64,000 nt of DNA from Panonychus citri. Lineage: Eukaryota > Arthropoda > Arachnida > Trombidiformes > Tetranychidae. Every line of letters begins with the position of its first letter. The first letter of the stretch is position 1. The stretch is taken from the NCBI RefSeq assembly GCF_014898815.1, contig NW_026515543.1:4712001-4776000 (forward strand). The letters are read 5' to 3'. This document shows positions 11,772 through 23,188 of this stretch, in pieces. Position numbers and translations under genes: made by a program. A model generated the notes under the pieces. That model was not told the DNA's origin, did no database searches, and worked only from the letters and a program-made list of their open reading frames with translations.

Positions 11772-13887
11772 TAGTGTCTGCCTTGTTTCCATTAGCAATG
11801 TGCCTTTAAATAAGTTATTTTTGTCATGTCAAATACCTTTTTTAACATCTTCTTCTCTAAACCTCCTTGGTCTTAAAATATTTTTTTTCTCCTAATTTCG
11901 GTTTCTCATAATTTTTCTTTTCTTTTTCTTTCCATTTCTTTTTTTTGTTTCTCTCTTAGGTTCTGATAATCGAGATAAACAAGTGTCTTATGATAATGGC
12001 CTGAGATCATCAAATCAAGGATTTCATGGTTATCATGATGATAATAATAACTCTACTGGTGTTGTAGGTTATGTTGCACATGGTGGAAATCAACACAACA
12101 TTAGCAACAATGGTAGTGTTGTTGTTATCGGTGGTGGTGTTGTGGGAGCTGTTGGTGGAAGTATTATTCCTGGAGGATCAGTTGTCGGTGTCGGTGGTAG
12201 TGTTAGCAGTGTTGGTGGTGGTGGTGGTGTTGGTAACAATGGTGGAAATGGTGGAAGTGGAAACGGATTATCTACACGAGGAAACAAAGGTGGTAATAGA
12301 AGGCGAAGAAATGTCGATGGAGATAATAGTAATAGTAATGAAGTTGGATCTTCTAATTATGCCAATGGGAAACACAGCAATGGAAGAAATTATAATTATA
12401 ACAAAGGAAATCGAAATAATAGTAAATTAAAAGAAGAGAATCGAGAAGATAAAGTTACTATAGATTTTGATTTGGGTGCAGCGGCTTTTCCGCCTTTACC
12501 GGGTCTTGATGATGGATCAATTTCGTCAAAAAATGACAACAACTCAATTAACACTGGAGAAAATAATATTCCGTAAGTAGTAAATAGTAACGATGATTAT
12601 TTCAATTTCATTTTAAATATTTGGTAGTATTTGGTAATATTTTGATTTGTTGATTGTTTTGGAATATTAATTTGGTTTGTTTTTTCTATGTGTTTTCAGG
12701 GACCAAACTAATTCAACAACAACAGTTATTGCTACAAATGCAACAACTACAACACTGTCAATAAATACTGATTCTAATATTAAAGAATCTTCTGTGATCA
12801 AATCTACTGGTAGTGTAAATTGTAATAATAATAACGGGTCTTTAGCTGATGTCGTAAGAGGCACAATGAAATTTAACAAGAATCAAGCATGGAGACCACT
12901 TGATGGACCACCGTTAGTTTCTACACAAGGTACATCGCCTGGAACAGTAGTTAAATCAGTTGATATGAAAGCTGATGCTAAACATCAACAACAACAACAA
13001 CCACAAGGTCAAGGGAATAATAAGAAAGGTGGTGATAGTCGGACCAATACTGTTGGTGGTGGTGGAAGTAAAAAAGAAAGTGATGATAAACTCAAGAATG
13101 GCGACAAAAGCAATGTTGATAATAGTAGTGCAACTTTAAATGGTAATGTTAAAATATCATCAGTATCAACAGTCTCAACAGCATTAGCTTCATCATCATC
13201 TTCCCCATTACAATCATCTTTATCACCTCCTTCATCATCGTCATCATTATCTTCTCAATCACCTAAAAACCTTAAAGATGCAAATGTATCCAATTCAAAT
13301 GTTACTACTACAACTATAAATTCAACTGCCAAAAGTAACGTAGTAGTAGTAGAAGTATTATCAAAATCTACAAAGAAAGATGATCCAGAAACAAAAGTAG
13401 TTGCTGTTACTTCAAGTGCAAAATCACCAATCACATGCAATCAAGGAAATAGTAACACTAACAACAACATTAATAATAATAATAATAATTCAAACTGTTC
13501 TCTTGTTACTTCATCATCTTCAAAAGTATCTACTGATTCTACAAAATCTGCCTCTTCTCATCATCAGTAACATCTCCATCTTCGTCTTCATCTTCATCTT
13601 CATCATCATCCACATGTTCAACTACAACTTCAGTATCATCGACGTCTTTTGCTACAAAAGCAGCAACAGCGATCCAATCACCACCAACATTATCTTCATC
13701 GTCTTCATCATCACCTTCGTCTACATCTACATCTGCATCATCTTCATCTTCATCTCGATCTCCGAATGTTCCAAACCTCGATTCAAACAGTTGTGATATT
13801 GATAATGATAATTCAAGTCATTTCAAAGTGCCGAAAAGTCCTCTTACTAAATCAAGTCCGCGCCAAACTAAAAATAATAATAATATT

Positions 13888-13918
<31 letters not shown>

Positions 13919-14504
13919 GTAATAACGATAACCATAATGGAAATAACTCTAAAAAGGAAAATATTATTACTAATAATCACAATGAAAATGTTAATAATAA
14001 TACCAACAGTATCTGCAAAACAACAACAACAACAAAAGCAACTCAAACTCAAACTCAAATTCGAGTTCAAACTCGAATTCAAACCACATGAATAGTCCTA
14101 AAAGTGGTGAAAGTAAAGATGATCATCCAACGAGTTTCGTAAAAGCAGTTTCGTCTTCTTCATCTAAAGCTGATCGAAATTCAAAAGACAAAAGCAAAGT
14201 CTCAACAGTTAAAAGTGAAAAAGCATGTAATGGAATTGTCTCTTCATCGTCATCGTCATCACCTCCTTCGTCAACGAAAACAACAACAACAACATCGACA
14301 AGCAATTCAAAGCTCAACAATAAAATGAATTCTAAATCTAGTGGTGATAAAAAGGAAGATTCAGATCGACCAGATTCTCATGAAGAAGATGAAGGTATTA
14401 ATTTGGACGAATCGAGTCACAGTAATGGAAAAAAGTTGACCTTTGCTGAAGTTGCTCGTCGTTCTAAAGCAAAAGCGACCGCAGCAAGTGGAGTGGAAAA
14501 GTAA
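8860..14504 (+). CDS. LARP4: LARP4-type La-related protein, copy B (5'-truncated, frameshifted)
   Basis: Second LARP4 copy, head to head with A. Exons: 8860-9079, 9440-9543, 9614-9778, 9909-10085, 10359-11119, 11371-11423, 11534-11644, 11960-12572 and 12700 onward. It lacks the first 35 residues of A and starts MMEACEE at the duplication boundary, keeping the whole La motif and RRM-like segment. Exon 2 holds the ancestral frame (VQVDESGQKVRP), matching copy C, where A is shifted. A His/Asn/Gln repeat (about 100 residues) is longer than in A. A 1 nt deletion near 13554 (cctcttctc versus cctctgtctc in A) gives a stop at 13568-13570, for a 1024 aa product. A further 2 nt excess near 14026 separates the conserved C-terminal frame 14088-14504 (LTFAEVARRSKAK) from the frame upstream. 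It could be a truncated functional protein, a decaying copy or a victim of consensus errors. Confidence 0.82.
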
Positions 14505-14651
14505 TGACCAGAATTATTATGTATAAGTGGTTTATGCATATTATGTGTCATCATCAATGAACATTTTTGAACTTTTTGTTTGTTTGCGTTTTCCAAACAA
14601 ATACAAATCATGGGAGAATCGTCATTTTCCTTCAAACTAAATTACATTATC
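8863..14651 (+). repeat. Right arm of large inverted duplication (LARP4-B)
   Basis: Reverse-complement partner of 1655-7393. Intron sequences, including a TG/CA microsatellite near 11750 and long purine/pyrimidine tracts, match the left arm almost base for base, so the duplication is recent or kept homogeneous. Confidence 0.93.
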
Positions 14652-15301
14652 TATGGAAATGATAATGAAAACAACTACTAATGATTGTCTTCGTCAAAAC
14701 CAATCACTAAAAAATCCAATCAAATCGATCTCATCAGCTAAATTAACATAATTTGTTTTCAATCATAGAAAAACAAACTCAATCAATTGATTTGACGTGT
14801 TGTGTTTGATCAATTCATTATCAGTCCGATTTTTGCCGTCTTGTTAACATATTTAATTAAGGAAATTTGAAAAAAAGCTTCAACTATTGTTAGACATTAA
14901 TATCGAATCAATATTTGATATTATCATTATATTTTCATCATCGTGCTCATCAAAAATATCACTAATTTATAATTATGGGGAAAAGATTATTATTCAACTT
15001 GAAGAGCAGCAACAAAAAATGAACCGATTTGATTCAAATGAGATTGAAAATGAAGGAAATAAAATGAGTCAATAATTGTGATTAAATTGAAACAAAAAAA
15101 GCTCATTTTAATCAATCAATACACACACAGAAATCATGATCATTAGACTTGAATTATCGTCATTATCATTACCATTATCATTATTATCGTGATTGTTATC
15201 ATTGTTATTTTTTGATAGTTACAATCGACAAATAGATAAAAGTGAGTGTGTGTTAATTAACCTTTACACTCACACACAGAAACAAATTGTGATGATATTT
15301 T
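14505..15301. other. Convergent 3' regions of LARP4-B and troponin I
   Basis: The first ~150 bp belong to the duplicated 3' flank of LARP4. The remainder is AT-rich and holds only short, low-complexity open frames. The two genes converge here, so it probably contains both 3' UTRs. Confidence 0.5.
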
Positions 15302-16641
15302 TCAATAATCATCTTGTTCATCCGCTGAGACAACCTCAGAAATTTCTGAAACAACTTCTGAAACTGAGGTTGTCTTACTTTTGGGTTGGGCCCATTCTGG
15401 TTTAGATGAGATGACCATCTCATCACTTCCTCCCAGTTGATAATCTTTCTTTTGGACTTGTTTCAATTGATTACGATAATCCATCTGAGAAACACGAGCA
15501 GTAAACATGCGAATCTTTTCCAATCTAAATTCAACAATTTAACAAATGTAAATACAAAATTAAATGCAAAAAGAAAAAACAAACAAGAAGCAAAAGGAGA
15601 AAAAAAGAAAAAAAAAGTAGATCAACAATTAACAAAGTGACCAAGAAGTAATTTGAATATGGAAGGAGAGCAATTAAAGACAAAAGGACAAAATTAACTT
15701 ACTGATTTGCTGTTTTCGAAACTTTTTTCAATGGTGGAATCACACTGATCGAAAGGAATGGAAAACAAAATGAGAATTAAAAAGTTGCTTTGTAATTAAC
15801 GATTTTCTTTGATTGTACTTACAATTTTCCTTTCAAATCATTCACTTTCTCTTGTAACTCTTTAAGCTGTTAATCAAAACAAAAACGAAAAGATTAAGAA
15901 AAAGATTAAAATAAAAAAATTCTAATTATAATTACGATTTACCTCTAACTCCTTAAGACGAGTCGCTCTATCGAGATCCCATTTTTTACTCTCAAGATCT
16001 TGGACTCTTTTGAAATAGTCTTTTACGATTGATTGTAAGGTCGCTGTTAATTTAGAAGTTTGCAATTAATTGATTGTGAAAGAATTCGATCAACAATTAA
16101 GAATTACCTTCGTTAATTCCTTCCAAATTCTTTGGAGTTCCAGTTCTTTCTCGAATGATTCGTCTTCTCTCTTCGGCTTTTCTTTCTTGTTCTCGTTTCA
16201 AAGCTTCGGCTGCTTTTCGTCGAAGAAGATTCTTAATTACCAGGAAAGAATTAAATTAATTAAATGAAAAAGAAACAATTTATTTCTAAACTTACCCTTA
16301 GACGCTTTTTCCTCTCTGGTGTCATGAACCCTCTCTTCTTGCGAGCCTGAGCTTCAAGACGAGCTCGAACTTCAGCTTTCCGCCTCTCCTTTTCATCCTG
16401 GTTTCAGAATAATAATCAGAATAATAAGCAGAATCACAATTAGTAATCAAATTAATTAGAAAAACAATATGGCGTCTACAGAGAAACACAGAGACACTTT
16501 AAAAGAAACTAAAGTAACTCAGATACTTGGAAGGTAAAGATTATTATTAAATTTTGATTGATTAAATTGTAACGATAGTTAATGAAGAGATGAAGATGAA
16601 AAGAAGACAGGGAAATAGAAAGAGAAAAGAATTACCATCAT
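15302..16641 (-). CDS. wupA: Troponin I
   Basis: Troponin I is the inhibitory subunit of the troponin complex on muscle thin filaments. Seven exons on the minus strand (16641-16636, 16397-16296, 16231-16108, 16043-15943, 15866-15823, 15744-15703, 15524-15302) join in phase to a 213 aa protein. The order matches arthropod TnI: a basic N-terminal coiled segment, GFMTPERKKRLR, LLRRKAAEALKREQERKAEE with RRRIIRER, the troponin-T-binding heptads KDYFKRVQDLESKKWDL, then the inhibitory segment KGKFVIPPLKKVSK and DYRNQLK. An acidic Ser-rich tail ends DEQDDY. The first coding exon is only MM, placed on an ATG ATG with a good donor; a tiny first coding exon is plausible but is the least certain part. 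Length is normal and the frame is clean. Confidence 0.9.
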
Positions 16642-17678
16642 ATTGTTGAATCTTTTTTATTTCCACAAACAATTGAAGAGAAAAAGTTAATTCACAAGAA
16701 AAATTATCTAACAAACCAGTGGATCGTTAATAGAGAAGAGATTGAGAAAAAAGAAGAAAAATTGAGAAGAAAACAGAACCGATAGAGAAGAGAGTGGGAG
16801 GAGGAGGTGAGGGTGGAAAAGAACCATGAAAAGATGAAGATAAATTCCCAGTTTGCTAATAGAAATCATCTTTTCTCAACCACAGCCACCACCCTCTTCG
16901 CTTGGGTAACTGTTGCACCGATGTAAACACCGATCACTTTGAAGACCTAAATAGGTATTTGGGTTGGTCTATTGGCTGATGATTCCAAAAATAAGTTCAG
17001 TTCTTCATGGGGAATGTTTATTTAGGAGAAAGAGAAAAAAGCAAAAAGAAAACATCAACTTCCATAATTTAGAAGAGATTTTTCTTCTACATCTTCCAAA
17101 CTGTCAATAGAATCTTCAACTTCTGATGAATGTATTTCTCTCTCGCTCTCTCTCAATTTCCAATCGGTTTCAGCAACTTCAACTTCTTTCATCACAATTA
17201 ATGTGATCCGACTAATCAACTGGATTAACCATCGAATCATTTTAACGTAAGAAAATGTATTTTGTTTACTTTTTGTGTTGCGGTTAATCAAATCCGATGG
17301 AATAATTTAAATTTTCAATTTTTGTGTCACAATTGTTTAGGATATTAGACAATGTGAATTATAAATTGTCTGGTTAACAGCCAATTTATTTTCCTTCATT
17401 TTAATTAACTGTCGGTTTTAACGTGAGATATTGATGATTGTTGAGTTTAGTTTCATTTTTTTGATTCTATCATGTTTGATTAGGTTATTATGTTTCCGTT
17501 TCAGATGAAATGTTCCGAATTGAAATAATTAGTAATAGATAGTTTTCGTTTTTTTTTACACAAAAGTACGAAATGGATTGAATTTTTTAATTAATATCCA
17601 GTCGCTGTTATATTACTTTAGTTTTGAATTAAAGTTAAATTTGAAAAAAAATTTACTAGATGGTGTTGGTGATTCTTA
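16642..17678. other. Upstream of troponin I and 3' flank of calreticulin 1
   Basis: Purine-rich sequence (16650-16830) lies directly upstream of troponin I, followed by AT-rich sequence. Near 17560 a 20 bp string (acaaaagtacgaaatggat) recurs at about 40139, downstream of calreticulin copy 2. The duplicated unit therefore once extended past the stop codon. Confidence 0.4.
17055..17240 (-). CDS. Possible 61-residue small protein, unknown
   Basis: An open frame upstream of troponin I starts at the ATG at 17240. It gives a hydrophobic N-terminal segment (MIRWLIQLISRITLIVM) and then a strongly acidic, Glu/Ser-rich tail. I do not recognise it. No splice sites or conservation can be checked, and frames of this length arise by chance here, so this may be leader sequence only. 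Confidence 0.18.
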   Translation of the reverse strand: MIRWLIQLISRITLIVMKEVEVAETDWKLRESEREIHSSEVEDSIDSLEDVEEKSLLNYGS

Positions 17679-19647
17679 TTAGAATTCATCATGCTTAGAA
17701 TCGGACTTTTCTTCATCATCATCATCGACATCATTTGCTGTTTCTTCTTCCTTGTCAATTTCTTCGTCTTTCTTAGTTTCGGCTGCAGCTTCAGCGGCTT
17801 TTCTTTCCTCTTCGTCTTGTTTCTCTTTCATTTTCTTTTCTTCTTTTACTCTTTCTAAAATTTCATTCAAAGTTTCATCGGCTTCCTTTTCACTGTCGCT
17901 AATTAATACATTGTCGAAAATGGTTCCAGCCTTAACTTGCCATAAATCAAAACCAACTCCACAAACTTCAGGGTATCGGTAAAGTTTATCATCAGCAACA
18001 TATTCAGGATTATCGATTTCAGGATGAACCCATGGTCCTTTATAAGCTGGATTATCGATTTGTTTTGGTTTCCATTCACCTGAAGAAAATAAAAATACGA
18101 AAAAAACATAATGAGAAATGAGAAATTGACAAATCATTATTTTTCAATATATCGCATGAATAATGAACAAAGAGAAAGTGTTGAAACATTCATTCTTTCC
18201 ATCTCTCTACAGGTAACTTGCTTACTCTCACTCTTACTCTCAGTCATTCTTTTTCTTTTTCTTTTCCTTCTTTCTCTTACTCTTACTTTTACTCTTACTT
18301 TTATTCTTTTCCAACATTCTTCTAATTGAATGACTTTTCTTTTCTCTTACCTTTGAATGCAGGATTATTAATTTGTGGTGGTTCCCATTCACCATCCATC
18401 TCATCATCCCAATCTTCGGGTTTAGTGGCATCAGGATCTGGAATATATTCTGGTTGTTCCCAATCTTCGGGTTTCTTGTCTTCTGGATCATCAATTTTAG
18501 CTCGGTCATCCCAGTCTTCGGGTTTCTTGGCATTTGGATCCTTAATTTTCTTTGGAGCTAAGAAGTTCCAATCTTTTTCTAATTCACCCTTTTCAACGGT
18601 TTCACCATCGATTGATACTTTGTAAGTGTTGTCTGGTTTAACAACCAATCGATAAACATGAGTATGAACATCATCTTTACATCGAATGTCCTTATTAATG
18701 AGCAAGTTTTTTCCTTTGTAATTGAAAATTGCATGAACTTTTTTGGTTGCTGGACCACAGATATCAGGTCCGAACATAAGTAAATAAGGTGATTCACCAT
18801 GAAGTTGCTTTTGATCAAGTGAACAATCAAATACTTTCAAGTATCCACCACCACAGTCAATGTTTTGTTCATGTTTAACTACAAGTGCAAAAGAAACAAT
18901 ACAAATGCGGAAAACAATTAATAAAACAAATGATGATATGGTAACAACATATTGATTGGATGAGATTAGGTTGCATAGTTATAATAATACATGTAGATAA
19001 TCAGATAATAAATTTAAATTTCCAATACTCTACAGTACAAATTAAGACACGTTTACTTAGTTAATTGTTTTGCTTTAAACACATTTGATTGAAATAATTC
19101 TTCAAACTAAAATCTAAATGCTGGTTAATGTTAATGTAGGCGATATTGTATACGTCACACACCCAAACCACATTTACCAGGGGAGCAAGAAACTTAATAT
19201 TCACCAGTTACTCTGACTCTGGACAAAGACTTAAATTGCCACGTTGATGAGATACTATGGGATCAAGATAACACTTTAACCATAGATAATAAATAATCAT
19301 GGCAATTGAAACAACTAAAAAAGCGAAGAAAAGAAAAGAACAAATGAATTACCTGAATATTGAATGACCAGATCTTTTCCTTCATTATCAAATTTATTAT
19401 CTTCAAATTTAGCAGAAAGCCCATAAAATCTGGCATCTTGTGATGTTTTGATTCCTTTGTCTTTCAAGTCATCGCCATAAAATTTACCGGCAGTCCATTC
19501 GAATTTACCAAATTCTTTACCCGAAAACTCTGATTGTACCCATCGCTTATCCCAACTTGGAGAATCAAATTCTTCTCTAAAATAAACAGTTGCACCAATG
19601 CCAGTGGCCAGACAGGCAAATAGAGCAACTAACAAGTTTCCAGTCAT
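17679..19647 (-). CDS. Calr: Calreticulin, copy 1
   Basis: Calreticulin is the ER-lumen lectin chaperone and Ca2+ store protein that folds glycoproteins with ERp57. Three coding exons (19647-19353, 18878-18351, 18079-17679) give 407 aa, the usual length. A signal peptide (MTGNLLVALFACLATGIGA) leads into the globular lectin domain with YFREEFDSPSW and the Cys pair in IDCGGG and VFDCSL. The P-domain has three copies of the KPEDWDD-type repeat and three of the EWxPxQIxNPxxKG-type repeat. The acidic C-domain ends DDDDEEKSDSKHDEF. The retrieval signal is HDEF rather than the common KDEL or HDEL. A 5' UTR intron is suggested by a donor at 19807 and an acceptor just before the ATG. Frame and splice sites are intact. 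Confidence 0.96.
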
Positions 19648-20412
19648 TACCTAAGTTAGAAACAAAATTTAATGTAAATTATAAATTAACGAATCTTTCA
19701 TAAAAGTGGACAAAGGTAGGTGACAATTAAGATTAAGAGAAACAATTGTGAGAAACAATGACAACCAGTGGAAAAGAATGAAAGAAAACACCAGAAACAA
19801 GACTTACCTTTGAATGTAAAAAGATCTACAAAGAAACAAACAATTATTGCAGTGAGTTAATTAAATAGATTTTGGGGAAACTAAAGAGTAAATTAACCAA
19901 TAGAAAAGAAAAGACAAACGGACACAATTAAGAAATAAAAACCATTAATTAATCATCAATTAATCCCAACAACTCAATCTATTAACTGATCAGATTTTAT
20001 ATTCTTCAAGTCGAGACAAAACTCATTCTAATCATTTCCAAGTGTAACAATCTCATTGGTCCAAATTCTTTTGCGCATGAGCACAATCAAAATGCTCTTT
20101 TCTTTTCTTTTTAATTATCTAATCTTTTTATTTTCTTTCCTTCCAATCAATTGATTGTCTTTCCCAATTTATTGTCATTAATTAACAGTAACAAATTATC
20201 ACAGTTCCAGGCTAATAACAAGTAATCAAATCGATTGAATTGTTGGAACAATTGAAAGAACTCAATTTTCCTTAGTGTGTCTTTTAACTAAATTGTGAGT
20301 TTATCTTTAAAAGGAAATCATCATGACGCCGGTTGAGCTCATCGACTGAATAGGAACCAGAATCTTCATCGCTCATCATTCAAATGAAAGTTTTTCTCTT
20401 TTTCTTTCTCCT
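17684..20412 (-). repeat. Calreticulin segmental duplication, unit 1
   Basis: About 2.7 kb that recurs in the same orientation at 40378-43061. Exons, introns, 5' leader and promoter region are almost identical, with a few substitutions and small indels (for example near 18230 and 18980). Similarity stops sharply upstream at about 20412 and is weak beyond the last ~15 codons downstream. Confidence 0.93.
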
Positions 20413-21513
20413 TTTCTTTTAATTTCTTATTCCCAAGCCCATTAATCAACCTTGAAATCTATGAATCTGTTGTCACTATGATTCCAATTTTTCTCCAACG
20501 AGATGACATCGTTTATTTTTCTTTCTATCGTTTTAAAGGGTAAAAAAAAAGGTAAACATGATAGGTAAATTTTTCTCATGTAAATGTTTACTTACCTAGA
20601 GGGAAAAAAAGAAAGAAACAAATTTTACCAAAGATCGAGTTCATTTTAACTGAATTGATTGATTATTGGTAAAAGACCATTGGTCTGTAAACTTTAGACA
20701 GGATTGAAATCGGCATTTGGTCCTTGTCACATTGGGACGATTGGAAAAAAACTTTTATCATGAGAATGAAGATTCAAAATACTCTTTTTGTTATCTTGAT
20801 TACTCATTTTCTACAACAGATCCTATTTAATTTCCATCATATGGTAAATAATCACTGAGAAAATATCTCATGAATTTTCTGGTGAGACAATTTCGAAGAG
20901 GCCGAAAAAGAATCACCAGCAAACAAATTAACATCTCGATTTCAGAACGACCTTAATTCAATTTTTCCGTCGACAACCATTGGAGGTTAAACGGAGAAAA
21001 GTGTTTTTAAAATTCCCTGAATTATTTCAAGAGAGAAATTTAATATTTATAAATATTTCAAATTCTGGACTTTTTTATCGCTGATTTCATGGTAAAAGCA
21101 ATAAACCATAATGATAAATCATTTAAATGGGCAATTAATTTGCCAAAGTGAGAAACATTTGAAACAATAACATGAAACAAGCGTTACTTTTATGAGGCTC
21201 ATCATTTATTGATTAATTTTGCGAGAAGAAAAAAATTAATAACTGTTTATGTATCAATTCAAATTGTTATCAGATCAATAATGAGGAAATTGATTTTCTT
21301 TGTCAGAATTGTCAATGTCAAATGATTAATCAAATTGTTCACTAATTGTTTTCCAAGAAAAACACCGGTAACACGATTATAATTGATTAATGAAGACGAA
21401 ACAATAACATTGAAACAAATGAATTGTTGTCTAACATAATTGTCTGAACTAATTAATTAACAATCAGTTACAAATGTCGTTTTTAAATTATTAATTGTAA
21501 ATCAACAATCATC
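19648..21513. other. Calreticulin 1 leader and promoter; intergenic
   Basis: 19648-19850 holds the calreticulin 5' UTR with one intron. From there to 20412 the sequence is shared with the region upstream of calreticulin copy 2, so both copies probably carry the same promoter. 20413-21513 is single-copy AT-rich sequence in which I see no gene. Confidence 0.55.
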
Positions 21514-22235
21514 ATGAAAAGATCAACTAATATTTTCCTAACAGGTAACATTATAATTTTTACTCAATTGTTAACAATTAATCATATAAATTCACTAATC
21601 ATTTTTTCGTAACTTTTTTTCCAGTGACAATTAGCTTAATTGCTGCAACATTGGTCAGCACAATTAATGGACAATTCAATCCCTACTATCCAAATAACTT
21701 TTACCCGAATAACTATTATCCAAACTACCCTGGTTATCCCAATTACCCCAACTATCCTAACTTTAATCAAGGTGAGTGAAAATCAATCAATTGATCAACA
21801 ATTAAAAGTCCACTTTCACCACGATGTCCAGGTCAATGTCCACAAAATCTGATGGCACCAACAAATGGATTTATGTCCAACAATTGTATTGGTACAATCG
21901 GATATACTTGTAGCTTTTCCTGTGCTTCGGGTTACACTCTGTCCGGCTCATCTTCGGTTACTTGTTTATCCCCAGGCTATTGGTCATCATCAGCACCAAC
22001 CTGTACATCATCATCTAGAAGTAAGAAGTTAAAACAATACAAAATTTTCTCAAATTTCCAACAATCAACTAATCTAAACTAATTGTTTAAACTTTTGTTC
22101 TATCAATTTAAAGGAGTAGTTGGTTATCTATCTTTCCCGAATCGATGGTAAGTAATTAACCGAAAACAAACTCGATTAAATCCCAAAGTAATTAATCTTT
22201 TTTTTTCTATTAATTAACTAATTTCCAGGGGTTAA
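21514..22235 (+). CDS. Small secreted Sushi/CCP-domain protein
   Basis: Five exons (21514-21544, 21625-21771, 21832-22020, 22114-22147, 22229-22235) join in phase to 135 aa. Residues 1-27 form a signal peptide (hydrophobic core ISLIAATLVS). Next comes a Tyr/Asn/Pro-rich linker of NYP and YPN repeats (about residues 28-60), then one complement-control (Sushi) domain. That domain has six cysteines, the GYTCSFSCASGYTLSG core and the usual closing W before the last Cys (GYWSSSAPTC). The last two exons add a short basic tail. Sushi domains mediate extracellular protein contacts; the ligand is unknown. The low-complexity Tyr/Pro linker resembles structural or salivary secreted proteins, but that is only an impression. 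The two small terminal exons are less certain than the first three. Confidence 0.75.
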
Positions 22236-23188
22236 TTGTCGCCCAAACACCATGATAAAAAGTCTCCGAGAAGTAAATGAAATGATAAACAAAATTTGTC
22301 TTCTCTTTTTAAGATTGACACTTTATTACATATTAATCTTTGATAATCCATTTGTTGTTGATGTGATTAAAGCGTAATCTTGACAATTAAATGATGATAA
22401 TAATCAATAATTAATAATAATATAATATATTGTATAGATAAAAAGTTGGAAACTTGAGTTTCCATCACAAAGATAAAATCCAAGAACAGAAAATAAAACA
22501 TAAACAATTAATTAATAATCCAAACAAACTCAATGCATCAGCACATTATCAATAATAATCAGGTAATAATATCATATGAATATGAATATATATCTTTATA
22601 TATTGTTATCATTTTGTTTATCAATTGTTGTTGTGTCTTTTTCATCCTTCCAGTGGTCATCTCATTCATTGGGTCTCTGTCTCTCTCTCACTTACAATGA
22701 GACACAATTTCACATTAAACTGACCAAAAGAAACTGAAAAGTTAGCACATATCACCAAAAAGCCAGAAAACGAAGGTCACAGGTCAAGAGAGGAAATCGC
22801 AGGACGAAAGGGTGGAGGGAATTTATCTTCTTCGAATCATATATATAATATAATATATATTTCCAAAATCAACGATCTTTTCGTTAATGATTAATGAACA
22901 CAATTAGTGGAAGAGAATAAAATAAAATAAGAGAAAAAAAAAGAAAAAAAAAATAAGAGAAAATTAAGAAAAGAAAAATAAATAAATAAACATAATCAAT
23001 GAAAGAAGATTAGGATTAAGAAGAAGAGAAGAGAATGAAAATATCAATCAGATTATCACGATAATGAGGATGATGATTATGAGACGAGATTAATGATAGA
23101 GAAAAAAATAATTGTTCTTTTTTTTTTGATTTTCGTTCTGTTTGTAAAATTAACTTGATTATCTTTGTAATCGAAGATGGAAATTGAA
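22236..23188. other. Convergent 3' regions
   Basis: AT-rich and purine-rich sequence between the stop codons of the Sushi gene and LARP4-C. It contains A-rich runs at 22920-23000 and probably both 3' UTRs; no coding signal. Confidence 0.5.
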
